Positions 25,690 to 37,400 of a DNA stretch of 64,000 bases are shown in pieces. The stretch is from contig NC_135223.1 of the NCBI RefSeq assembly GCF_052324685.1, forward strand, positions 9,766,403 to 9,830,402, written 5' to 3'. The position numbers and the translations under genes were made by a program. The stretch comes from Brachyhypopomus gauderio (lineage: Eukaryota; Chordata; Actinopteri; Gymnotiformes; Hypopomidae). The number at the start of each line of letters is the position of its first letter. Positions within the stretch are counted from its first letter, which is position 1. Below the pieces are notes generated by a model. It ran no database searches. It was not told where the DNA came from and was given only the letters and a program-made list of their open reading frames with translations.

Positions 25690-26666
25690 GGAAGACGCAC
25701 GTCATATGTCACTGATACAGCTCTCTGCTCAAACCACAAAACATATTTACATGTCTTGGATTAAAGCTTGAAATGACAGTTGTACTTTGCATACTTGTTT
25801 ACCTTGCTTGAAATAACAGCTCAATTGCTACACACCATAGGCGGTGAACAATGTATCATATATACTGATATAAAAATATTAATGTTAACCATGCTGTAAC
25901 AGTTACATTATAATTCACATTGATCTACATTTTTCTCATTTTTTTGCTCGGAATAGTGTCCTGTTCTGAAGGAAAGACTGAAACTCCCCAAGCCACACCT
26001 TATTAGATGACTGAAATGAGGTTTTTGGTGAACGTGTCAGGTTCGGTGAAAAGAGTCGTGGTCTAGGGTAAAAGGAAAATAAAAGAAATATGCACTCATA
26101 ACCTCCAGAGAAAACAGAGGTATGAGATACTGATAGATGAAATCTTGCAGAGGAAACTGCAGACTGTGTGTTTGTTTTGATTTCTCTAATTGTTGTACTT
26201 TCTCCCTGTTCACATCATCAGTCACAAAATTATTACAGTGCACTAGGTACAGAGCAGAGGTAAGCAGACACCACCAATCTTTTATAGAGCATTTAAATCA
26301 CAGAGATAATAAATTTACTAGCTAAACAAATTCTTGCCCCTGGGTATATATCACAGGAGAGAGGCAATCAAAGTTCTCTATACCCTAGAGGACACAAGAA
26401 TGCTTTGGTTGCTTAATGTGATTTGTGGATGGTTTACAGACAGTAGGCAGTGTGACCCAGAGTGTGATGGAAACAGAGAGACAACATCTCAAATAATCAA
26501 AGCCATCAAACTATTGTCATCATTGCACTGGTTCCAGTCAACAGATAAAACTGTGCTGTTTCACCCGTACAGCGCAACACTGTAGCTGGGGAGACTCGCA
26601 TCTCTTGGGATTATAAAGTAATTATAACCTAATGTGCCAGCACAGATTCCAGGAATTTAAACAGCT

Positions 26667-26721
<55 letters not shown>

Positions 26722-27900
26722 GGGGGGGGGGGTTCCATTAACCTTTCAAATAAAGAAAAATACTGTAAGTCCATATTTATATATGGAGATATTACCAATT
26801 ATAGGTCGTCCAGTTACTGCGAAAATTCAACAATGATGATGAAAAAATAGACCACATGTAGATGAATGCTGTATAGAGAACATGAAGAAAATTAGTGAGG
26901 CTCCAACTTTGGGCTCTGCTGGACTACTAGATGCACTGCAGCGCCATCTTGTGGTACTTGTATGTCATAGCAGGACATATTTCTTAAGAGATGTATATTG
27001 ACCAAAGCAATTGATAATATTTAAAGGTATCATTATTTCTCCATAACAAAAAGAAGTCAGCATAATAAAAAAATAAATAAATGAGAAACTTTATTAGAGC
27101 ATTTCAGTTGGTCTAATCTGGGGGATTATGAGCAGGGAGTAATAGATAAATCATTATGTTTATTTAATTAGCATTGGACTGGTCTTCAAAGCATCTCTGT
27201 TGCATCCTGCATTCTTCTTTCAAAAGAACTGAAATTCTAAGGATATTTCAGAACTATTATGGGGTTTTGGGGAGTTGTCATTTAATATTCATCCTTGTAA
27301 GCAGTATGTGCAAGAGATTTTGACATGCATTACCATCTTACTGCACTGACAATAAAGACTAAGTGTTTTAATGAACCAACAGTGGTTATTATTAAATAAT
27401 CAATAGTCTATTACAGTGACACAGTCATAAGTAGCAGTTGTTGAGAGGAATAGAGAGGCATCATCATTTTTAGTCAGAACAATGACATTTCCATTAAGAT
27501 CACAGAGCCACTGCCATAATTCACATTTCCCATTCTAAGACATTTGCAAATAGGCATATATAGGTACATGGATTTCCAAAATAAAAAAGCAAAAAGAAAT
27601 ATAATAAGGAAACATTCAGAATTTCTTTGAGCTGAATAAGAGCATCACTTACAGGTGCACATCAACAACAGGACATATTCCCCACAGAAGTGCCTGTTCT
27701 GAAGGTCCAGAACAGGAAGAGCTGATTCATATGTGTCGACCTTAATGGGAAAGCTTGAGATTTCAAGTGAAGCAGTCACAGCCTCTCTATAAAAAATGGT
27801 CAAATGTCACTGGATTCTACAAATCACTTAAAGATCTGTCAGTGAATCAGTCGGTGAATGAGCTCTCTTGCTGTTTATCTTAGTGACATAAGACATTTAC
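25690..27900. other. Intergenic DNA without recognised genes
   Basis: AT-rich unique-looking DNA. It contains the (GT)n-poly(G) tract at 26,669-26,732 and nothing else I can support. Confidence 0.5.
26669..26732. repeat. (GT)n followed by poly(G)
   Basis: About 18 GT units run directly into a G homopolymer of roughly 28 bases. Such a G run is also prone to assembly error. Confidence 0.95.
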
Positions 27901-27907
27901 ATCATTT

Positions 27908-28200
27908 ACATGATGATCCCTGACTGGAAACACAACGTGATCATCTATTACAGGGACCATAACATGATTGTCCCTAACAGGGACACAATGTGATGATTGA
28001 TCCCTGACAGAGACACAATGTGATGATCCTTGACAGAGACACAATGTGATGATCACTGACAGAGACACAATGTGATGATCCCTGACAGAGACACAATGTG
28101 ATGATCACTGACAGAGACACAATGTGATGATCACTGATAGAAACACAATGTGATGATCCCTGACAGAGACACAATGGTATCATCCCTGACAGGGACACAA
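27908..28200. repeat. 26-bp minisatellite, about 11 copies
   Basis: The unit is close to gatgatcactgacagagaca plus caatgt, with first copies more diverged. It gives an artificial minus-strand frame with a repeating VSLSVIITLCLCQ-like pattern. Confidence 0.9.
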
Positions 28201-28596
28201 CATTGTCCTCCTCTCTTCTCTCTCACCTTTCACGATCACTCTCACTCTCCATATACATATGTTGACTACCCCATCTCCACCCACATACTGAAACCTACTC
28301 AAAATAATGTGACTACCACACCAAGAAGTACTAATTGAGGTAAACGTTACATGGACATCACGCTGAGGTGTACATTTAATTCTGCTCTGGCTGACACTGC
28401 AAATAGATACAATATTCATATTTTAATAATAAACATGCAATCACAACGGAAATGAGGGATTGGTTTTATGCAATATAAAGTAGGAAAGCAACATAAAACA
28501 TGATTCTACATGGATCTTCTAAGAAACTTGTTAAACATCTTTAAAGAATACAGTATCTGACTAAAAAACATGTTTTAGAAGATCAAATGTGATTTT

Positions 28597-28617
28597 AACC
28601 CTAACCCTAACCCTAAC
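28597..28617. repeat. Short interstitial telomeric repeat
   Basis: Three and a half uninterrupted copies of CCCTAA, the vertebrate telomeric hexamer, lie in intergenic DNA. Too short to imply a fusion; it is often a relic of break repair. Confidence 0.8.
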
Positions 28618-28719
28618 ACAGCTTTTGTCCACTGGACACCAAAGCTCAAAATAAATGATCAAATACTGCATTCTCATTTACGCTAGAATAAAGTCCTATA
28701 GTCCTACTTGAAGGACTAT

Positions 28720-29103
28720 ACGACAGGTGGCAGGTGAGTCAGGCGGCAGGTGAGCCAGGAGGCAGGTGAGCCAGGCGGCAGGTGAGCCAGGCGGCAGGTG
28801 AGTCAGGCGGCAGGTGAGTCAGGTGGCAGGTGAGCCAGGTGGCAGGTGAGCCAGGTGGCAGGTGAGCCAGGAGGCAGGTGAGCCAGGCGGCAGGTGAGTC
28901 AGGTGGCAGGTGAGCCAGGTGGCAGGTGAGCCAGGAGGCAGGTGAGGCAGGCGGCAGGTGAGCCAGGAGGCAGGTGAGCCAGGAGGCAGGTGAGTCAGGA
29001 GGCAGGTGAGTCAGGAGGCAGGTGAGCCAGGCGGCAGGTGAGTCAGGAGGCAGGTGAGTCAGGTGGCAGGTGAGCCAGGAGGCAGGTGAGGCAGGCGGCA
29101 GGT
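28720..29103. repeat. 16-bp minisatellite (caggtgagYcaggNgg), about 24 copies
   Basis: A 16-base unit repeated about 24 times. Every unit carries CAGGTGAG, which is both an E-box (CAGGTG) and a consensus 5' splice site. About eight units read TGAGTCA, the AP-1 consensus. No gene overlaps it. Confidence 0.95.
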
Positions 29104-29109
29104 GTGCAG

Positions 29110-29900
29110 CCTCAGACGCCTTCGCAGGCCAGGGAGAGTGCAGCAGGTGGAGAAGAGGATCATCTGAAAAAAATGGGGAGGGGGGGGTGCGGACATCGTT
29201 GCTGTTTCAGCGAAGGCGCGGTGTGGACGGTGTAGATGGGGTGGATGGGGTGGGTGCGTTCAATGAAGGGGTTTCAGTAGAGGCCGTGAGTGTCTGACCT
29301 TGCAGCTAGCCCTGTTCATTTATAACAAATGATGCAGGTCTACACATTAACCTTTAACTTACTGTCAGCGCAGTTCTCTTCTTAGCACACAAAATACAAG
29401 AGAATCCACAGAGCAGTGGGAAATACAAGATATTTAACAGTAACATCAAACAGAACCTAACACAGAAAATAGAAGGCCTAATAAAAGCTTATATTCTAAT
29501 ACACATTGATTCATTCAGAAGAAGCTATAGTAAGGATACATTGTCCCTAATAATTAGGCAATATTGTTTTAAATGAGTATTGAATGTATTAAATGAGTTT
29601 AAATGTTTCACAGATTGTTAAAATGAATAAAATATCTGACAAATTTTTTTATGAATATTAATAAATTATGTACTTTGGTAGTAAGCTACAGTAGATCTGT
29701 TCAGCTTTTGATGATTCTGACATGAGAGAAAGAATATGTAAATAAATTCAAATAAGTATGCAAATAAATATGCACATTTGGCGTTTTCTAGGCACATCAA
29801 ATGTATTAGAAAACGAACTAATGATGCGAAAATGGGAGCATTTTTTGTTAAAATATAACCACACCGCTAATAAGCAAATTTACATAGATAGTTCATATGT
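29110..29900. other. Intergenic DNA between minisatellite and tmem196 exon
   Basis: A GC-rich tail of the minisatellite passes into AT-rich DNA. I searched the minus strand of 20.2-29.9 kb for later TMEM196 exons (cysteine- and glycine-rich transmembrane segments) and recognised none. Confidence 0.5.
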
Positions 29901-29949
29901 TATAGTTTCCATGTATTTATTCATATAGATAAAATATTTGTAGTGAATC

Positions 29950-30115
29950 GTACAAACACGCCACTCCACACCGGTGTTGAGTTTGACAGGTAGGTCTCCT
30001 GCGCCAGAAAGACGGCTCTGTTCTCCAACACACCCAAAGTAATGCTGGACAGCCCAATTCCCATTTCGAGGGAAAGGACCACTAGACTCCAGACAATCTT
30101 CCGACTATTGCACAT
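29950..30115 (-). CDS. tmem196: tmem196 first coding exon (partial gene)
   Basis: TMEM196 is a small membrane protein with four predicted membrane spans. The minus-strand frame begins MCNSRKIVWSLVVLS and continues through a hydrophobic span (IGLSSITLGVL) to NSTPVWSGV. This matches the pattern of the TMEM196 N-terminus (MC.S..I..SL.VLS, then S.PVWSGV), where exon 1 ends in vertebrates. Two donors are possible near 29,950-29,961. Its strand and its place between twist1 and macc1 match human synteny. No later exon was found, so this may be a divergent paralogue, a gene whose later exons I failed to recognise, or a decayed copy. Confidence 0.55.
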
Positions 30116-30629
30116 GGGGCATCATTGCTTCACACAGCGCGAGCTAAGGCGACAGAACCCCCTGACCACCAAATGCTCATCATTCGAACATTCTACATAT
30201 TAATTCCAAGGCTACGCAAAGAAAATAATTGCATTGGAAGTTTTTTTTTAATCCAAACTTGATTATTAAAAAACTATGCTGTAATATCCAGGTTCCCTGT
30301 GGCCAAACGTAGAATGTCCAGTCAATACCTGCACCAATGTTGTCCATAGGTCTGGGTCTGTCTCATCTCCGTTATGTTCCTATATAAAAAAGGATTTTTT
30401 CAGTTCGCGGGATATCTGTCCGGGTCACATGACATCCATTACTCTGAGTCATGACAGAAAGTTGAGAGACAAAAAAAACTTGAAGAGAATTTGATTCAAA
30501 TGTAGAGTGTGATCAGTCAGATTCCAGGCTGCTGAATTTACCTGCGGTGCAGGTATATTTTTTTTCTCCACAGACTGACGCTCACATATTGATCTTAACT
30601 GTTGAAGAGTTATATAAATCTCTTTCTGA

Positions 30630-30981
30630 TATAAAAGGCACTTTCCTGCCTATACTCCCGCTAACCACACTGTAGTGCGGGTCACTCAGTCTCTGCTTAC
30701 AACGTCATATTTAACAAGGGGCAAAAAAATGGTTAATGCTGCAATGACAGGAGGAAATCTAATTTTAGCTCTCATCCACTGCATTAGGCTACATAAACAG
30801 ACATGCTATACGTGGCCGGTGATCCGTGCGGATCCAGGCGGATGCTCCGCAGTGAAGCTGACAGCGGCCCGATAGCTCGTGAAGCTTTGAGTGAGAGCTG
30901 CAATAAAAGCGATCGCATCCTATCAGTCTCAGTGCGGGCTGCGTCTGTGCTCTTAAACGAGGAAGCCCAGATAGTGCTAAG
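30630..30981 (+). promoter_or_regulatory. Plus-strand TATA box and candidate first exon opposite tmem196
   Basis: TATAAAAGG at 30,630-30,638 is followed by a GC-richer block that ends in a good donor (gctaag|gtgagc, 30,981/30,982). It lies about 500 bases upstream of the tmem196 start and points the other way, as in a bidirectional promoter. Open frames in the block resemble no known protein. Confidence 0.3.
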
Positions 30982-30989
30982 GTGAGCTG

Positions 30990-33150
30990 ATACCCCCATC
31001 ACGCTCCTCAATGGGTGCGGCAGGTTCAGCACCTGCAACCTATATTTAGTAAACAAATGTGTGGAATCCAGATACCGATGTGTTCCGTGATGATACAGGA
31101 AAACAATTCAAAAACAAAATTTCCATTTCAGGTCTATTTAGTAAACAGAAAATAGAAGACAGTGTAAGCTCCAACCATTATTCAGAGCATACAGCATTAC
31201 ACTGAATTTGATTAAGCCGCAGGCCACTTACACATACTTATATTTGACTGCGCACACAACCTCTTCACACTGTACTCCTTGACAAATAAAAGGCCTTTTT
31301 GCACCTGAATCACAGTTCAGTATACTGAAGCTTGGTTTTTGGGTATGTTTAGATGTGTACTTGTTCTGCTGGACGTGTTACCTCTTTATTTACACTTATT
31401 CCTTATTTGGAGTATGTGATTAGACCTTTCTCAGCAGAATGACCTTTGACGTGTTTTCCCAAAGAGCAGAAGTCCCAGTCTCTAGTAAAATACCATCTGA
31501 CAGAGCTTGGATCGCCACATGAAACTGCAGCAAGTCTGTCACCAGTTGGAAAATAATGAGGTGACTCAAGTTTGAACAGCCTGAGACATTCCTGTCTCCA
31601 GTAATAAGGAAAGGTATATTGTCTAGGCATTCATTGTGGTAGAGAGTTGTGGTCATGAGAAATATCAGTGTGTGAGTGTGTAATGTGACAAAAATCTACT
31701 GCAGAAAATATGAAATACAAACCTGTGGGAAACGGCCAGTTAACTTGGTCACAGCTGGAAAACAAACAAAAACATGACTTCAGTCTTGGTGTTTGTAATA
31801 GATGTATAAAAAAATTAATGGTTTCTTTTAAAATCCCATCCATGCTTTATGAATCCCACGGGAAATATTACCTTTTTAAATGTATCATTGTAGTTATCTA
31901 TGGCTGATGGGAGTGCGACGATGTTTTGTTCGGCGCGCGCCCATTTTGTGACGTCACCCTCAGTAGGAAAGCAGTTTAGATCCCCTAAGGGAGGTTCGGT
32001 TTCCTCTGAGCTCTGGGAGATTACTCTGTTAATCTTGAAATACCGTTCAAGACAGGGATAGGTCATTTTATATAATAAATGTATGGTAAATATATACCCA
32101 GCCATAATTACCTTACGAGCAATTAAGAGCATTTTTATGGTCCTGGGAAATTGGGTTGCAGTTAGCACGCTACTAGATTACGTGGTTAATCTAATAATTT
32201 TGACCATTTAGCAAAAATTGACTCCTCGCTTTCTTTGTGTTCTTAACATTCATAATAATATTTTTCCCCATTGTGTGTTCGAGATTTTGAGGACGCATTT
32301 CTGACTCTTATTTTCCATTTAAAACCAGTACCCAAGGAAGGCTGCGCGCGCATCGGACCGGTTAATTATTGATGGTTGTAAAAACACTACAGCCTGGATG
32401 CCTAAAGCAAAGTATTGTAGCGGCGGTGAGGAACGAGGCAGAGAGTAAGACATTGCTCTTGCTTTTCTTTTATTAAAGAAAACTTGTTCTCATCAAACAT
32501 GTGTAAGAGGAAGGGAAAGGAAGCACACACAACATATTCAGGGTGGTTACCAACCACATTATTTCTCTTTCTAATATTTACTATGTATGGACATTTTTCT
32601 TATGTGAATCACCCTAATTGATCTATATGTTAAGATAACTGGTTTATTAAAAGACAAGGGCCAGTGAGGATAACCGCCTTCACAAAAGTCCTCATTCCAA
32701 GTGAGGTTATGATGGCATGGCTCATGGACTTCAGTGCTACTAGTGCATGTGTTGAGCTGCTCAGACACTTACAGGGCCTCCTACCTCCCGTACATCCAAC
32801 ATCCTTCTACATTGTTGCTCACTGGATAATAATGATTGGTATAAGTACACAAAACCAGTGCACAGCAGTTCAGCTCTGCACCACCCTCAATGGAAAAAGC
32901 TCAACACCCCCAACGCCCACACATACACTCACACACACGCAAGCACACACACCACAGAGCTCACCCTGTCAGCACTGTGCATAACGCTCATGTGTCAGTA
33001 CATTTGTGTATGTGTATACAGAAGTATGGAAAGCACAAAGAAGTGTGGGAATGAACCATCTGATGTGAGGAAAGGGAAGGTGGGACATAACTGAAGTAAT
33101 TATGAGTCTGTGGCACCATCAGTGCTCTAAAACAACAGGCTTGAGGATTC
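30990..33150. other. Intergenic DNA between tmem196 exon and macc1
   Basis: No gene recognised. It holds a GC-rich block with a perfect CRE at about 31,930-31,990; the rest is AT-rich. POLR1F exons expected in this neighbourhood from human synteny were not seen. Confidence 0.5.
31949..31956. promoter_or_regulatory. Perfect cAMP response element (TGACGTCA)
   Basis: The eight-base CREB/ATF palindrome lies just beyond a ggcgcgcgccc block in AT-rich DNA. The pair resembles a small promoter or enhancer, but no transcript can be assigned. Confidence 0.35.
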
Positions 33151-34227
33151 AAACAGATAAAATTAGTTTATTTACTAACAGGTTCACGATTACATAAAAA
33201 GTTAACATTACTTAACAGCTTAGCACAGGTAACAATATATATTTGATCTGAGGTTCACATGTCACACAAAATACTGCAATCTTCATTTAATACAAAAGAC
33301 AGCCACATCTGCTGATTAAATGTCGTAACTCGGCCTTCGGTCCCCAAGCTACAGAGATATGGTCACAGCATCTACAGCAGCGAGCTGCAGTCCCAGGTAC
33401 AGAATACATCTGGCCTGCCATCATGCAAATTACATTTCAGAGTAACCGTACAAAACAGGAATCAGTTTTTACCTTTAAAATGTCCCCTCAAATACCCTCA
33501 ACAAAAATGCAGTTTCTAGATCTGCACTCTGCTTGATGTACAAACTCTGGACTCCAAAACTCTTTAAAAGAGAATGACAAATTACCATGTCATTTTGCCC
33601 AGGACTACACTTAAGGTTTATAAGGCAAGAAATGTTTACAGAGCAACTGGACAAAACTGTTTTTGTTTTTCAGAACAAACACCTTATAATTTAGTAGCTG
33701 GAGTATTTTACGTGTTGGCCTATGTAACATCTGGTGATCAAAATCACAGAACAATGGTAAAGAATTTAACCACATATTAAACAGTATAAAAGTAGAACAA
33801 ATAATTGTGCCTTTTCAGACTAAAAGTAAAGTAAGATGTAAAGTACTGAAGTTGTACTCCTTGCTATTACAGATACTGCAAATAAAGTAAATTCAGACTC
33901 TGCACAAACGACTACATCACCCCCACCCCATCCCCCATGCTAAATAATACCATTACTGATGGGTAATAGGGTAAGTGTATTCTATATTCTAGTAGACACA
34001 AAACCAATTCATACAAACTTGCGTTTGGCTTTGGCTGTTACTCGCTTGTATTACCAAACCTTCCATTTTCCAACCTGAGCTATATAGTGCTGTGTATCAG
34101 ACAAGCCCATAAAAAGTAGAAAATATAAAACATGTTGCTGAGCATCATCCATGCAGACAAATGCAATTCAGTGCTGACGTGCAAAGGACCAGCGAGAGGC
34201 AGCCTTACCCCACAGCCGGCTTGGGCT
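33150..34227 (-). other. macc1: macc1 3'UTR (inferred)
   Basis: The macc1 stop codon at 34,228 is followed on the minus strand by about 1 kb without coding features, up to an AATAAA signal at 33,167-33,172. The end point is inferred from that signal alone. Confidence 0.4.
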
Positions 34228-34452
34228 TCAGCTGCTTTGTGGCCCCTTCGTTTTTCTAGGGAAGGCAGAGGCTCTTAGGATCTCCATGCAGGTTATTGTG
34301 ATGAGGGCTCCAGTGATCACTCTCCAGTGCTTGGTCACTGGGCTCTTCATCTTGTCCAGGGCCAAGTGGAGATCCTGGATCATGTCTCTGTAGCAGTCAC
34401 CATACTGCATACTCCAGGAGTACAGGAAGTCATATGCAGGCTTCCACATTGA
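34228..34452 (-). CDS. macc1: macc1 coding exon 4 (C-terminal death-like domain)
   Basis: Acceptor ttttccag at 34,453-34,454. The exon encodes the conserved MWKPAYDFLYSWSMQYG segment and ends in SAFPRKTKGPQSS and a stop. Length 225 bases, phase 0. Confidence 0.95.
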   Translation of the reverse strand, partial: SMWKPAYDFLYSWSMQYGDCYRDMIQDLHLALDKMKSPVTKHWRVITGALITITCMEILRASAFPRKTKGPQSS

Positions 34453-37400
34453 CTGGAAAAGATTAGTCATTTAGACACAATAATAGCCTAAATTTGATTT
34501 GAGTAAAGTTTTATTTTTCCATCCCAGATCATTTATCCATTTCATAAAAAAGAGCAAAAATATTATTTTAAAAACACAAAAATCTATTATTATTATGCAT
34601 TGCAGATCATGTTATGCTGACAATTTGCAGGTGCTCACCTGCGTACTGATGTCTCCTTTCTTTCCCCTGTGCGGTGCCTCATAAGCAGTGATCTCAGAAA
34701 TTGAAAGTCTCCCAATCCTCTCAGCTAGTTCCCTCCATCGTATGCCAATCTCAACAGCTGTGGACAAAATGACTGTGTTCTGGATTAAAAGGGCTACGAG
34801 GCCCTGGGCATCCATTTTAAACAGCCCCTGTCATGAAGAAAATTATGTTATACAAAGATAACATGCAGAATGTTTTGTTGAAAACAAAATATTTATCCAA
34901 AAGTATTGAATGGTCACAAAGCTCAACACAAATTAATAAGCGATATCAAGTTGTATAAGTAGATACATACGGCAATGAGTTCATGTAGGAATTTTTTCGT
35001 GTTTTTATCTGCGTGGCAGTCCTCCTTCAGCTTCTCAAGCACACAGGCTACCTTCTCTGCTTCGGTCTCAGCATGTCTTCTGGAGAACATTTCTATTGGG
35101 AGGTTTGGGTAACCCAGAGCCTCAGCAAAAGTCCTCCAACATGCTATATGCTCTGTTACCAGGGTCTGAATGGCAGAGTACATGTATGTGAGGTGCTTGA
35201 ATGGCAACGTCATATCCTTCAATAAGGCCTGTGTTGTGACTCGAACGCTCGAGAAGTCAATTACTTGATCTCTTGGAATTATCTTAATGTTCTTACAATG
35301 AACCAGGCCAATAGTTCCTCTGAGAGAGCCAACACACCAGTCCTTCACTTTTGACTGTCCGACCAATTTTACAGACTCTCTAGACATCAGACCAATTGTG
35401 TCCCCTTTGAAGTACTCTAGAAGATATTCCACCTTTTCATGTCTGATGACCGATTTCAGTGCTATGCCATACCACTGAATGTTCACTGCTGTGTCGTGAA
35501 ACTTCCTGACCTCTGGAACAGATTCTTCTGGGATGGACAGAGAATGTGTAACGTCCCTGTGGCGATCCGGATGTTTCTGTCCGAGTTTGTCGGCTCTCAA
35601 AGGAGCAGTCACAGGGGAGGTGATGTGGAAGTCTGTCAAGTGGAGGCGATTCGAGTCGTTCACCTGGATGGAGAGTTTGAAAGGTCCCATATCTCCACCA
35701 CCCACCCTGGACACTTCCAGGGGCAGGTGGATTACTCTACCCATTTTGAGCTGCTCCCTTTTTACCTCTTTGTTCCCGTCCTCAGGTTTTACTTTAAAGT
35801 TCGACTCCACTGTGCTAGTCGCAATGTGCAAGTCTTTCAAACCACATGGGTTAAACTGATGCCTTCCCCACAGCTGCAACACCACAGGGGGCAGGTTTCT
35901 GTTACCCTTGTGGATATCAGAGAAAGGAAGCCTGGGGGGAATGTTATCATGGCAAGAAATGACCTGCACGACCTTGAAAGACGGATGAACGTGCTTGGGG
36001 CCATAAACAGCGACGGTGATCTGATGGTCTAAGTAGTCCCATACTGAGGTTGCTGGTGCCTGGATGACCGTAGCCTCGGCAACTGCGATAACGTACATAT
36101 GAGGCTTTAGCTGTTGAAGCTGCATTTGTAAAATGTTTTTATATATGTAACAGTCCTTGACCTTTTCATAAGGCCCTTCTCTTTTATGTGCAACTAGAGC
36201 TACAAATGTTGTCATAACTTGGCTTAAAGGGTCTTTCTTAACTTCGGCTGCCATTTTAATGTCAAGCGAGATGCCTCCCGTAGCATTTAGGTTACTGACA
36301 CTGACTTCCAGGAGAGGGCTTACAGTTGCCATGTAGTTACTGTTGATTCCATTTGGTGGATCAAGACTAGCTTTGAGAGCAATTTCCTGGATGTCCCCTG
36401 GGGGAACATGTCCTTGGGGAACATGAGCACTAATATCAGAGTTTGGCAACCTCACCGAGCCTCCATTGTGATCAATCTTGCAGACTGATGTCTGTGTGTC
36501 TGCAGCTTGAGTCTGGGCCCAGCCTGGACTTTGCTTCATTAAGCCAAGATCTAAACACGACCTGGTCAGCTGTCTGTGGCTCAGCCAGGCCATTTTGTAA
36601 GCCTCCCTGTCATTTTTCAACCATTCAAAATCTGGCTTCAAGAATGGGCCTTGAACATTAGGACCCTTATTTCTCTTTGATTCCTTTTTCTCGATATTCT
36701 CAAGAATGTCCGAGGCGCTCCTCCACCGCCCAGATCGATTCAAGTTATTTTTCCTGATTTCCATAACATGGCCATAATTGTTCTCATCTGAGGATATGCT
36801 TTCAGAATCTTCAATAGTGTTACCAAACAAAGCTAAGGGATCCTCCTTCAGAACAGACACACCCCTGTCTGAAGGGGTTCTACAAACAATGTCATCAAGG
36901 AAAGGGTTCGACCTCGAGAGTTGGTTCCAGAAGGGATTTGTTTGTGCTGGGTGTAGGACCTCTGGTTGTAGGACAGATAACTCTGAATGTTTGCCCATCT
37001 GTTGAGACATGTAGCTCCCTGACAAAAAGAACAACATGAAAAGGAAAACTCTTAAATTTTTTAGTTTAGTAGACACTAATGTTTATCTAACACACACTAT
37101 ACAAGTATTTGCTTTACTGCAATGTTCAGTAAACTGAAAAAATGGCATATTCTTGATTATGTGGATTATAGATGGAGAAGGTTATTTTTGCAGTATATTC
37201 AGTATTACTAAAACCACACATGTAAAGCAAATATGTGATACCACTTTTACTAGAGCATTTTACTTTTTTTAAGCATTGTGGGGAAAAACCTTTTTTTATA
37301 AAGCAATTTTTCAATACCTCTGCAAAGCAGTTGTAAGCTAATTTCAACACTATAAAAAATTATAATGCAATTGCGAAAAAATACCATATACAAGATTGTA

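Noticed and set aside
27908..29103. CRISPR-like array
   Set aside because: The repeats are contiguous minisatellites without unique spacers, in a vertebrate genome.
35013..36032. Plus-strand open frames of up to 197 codons
   Set aside because: They are antisense shadows of the large macc1 exon.
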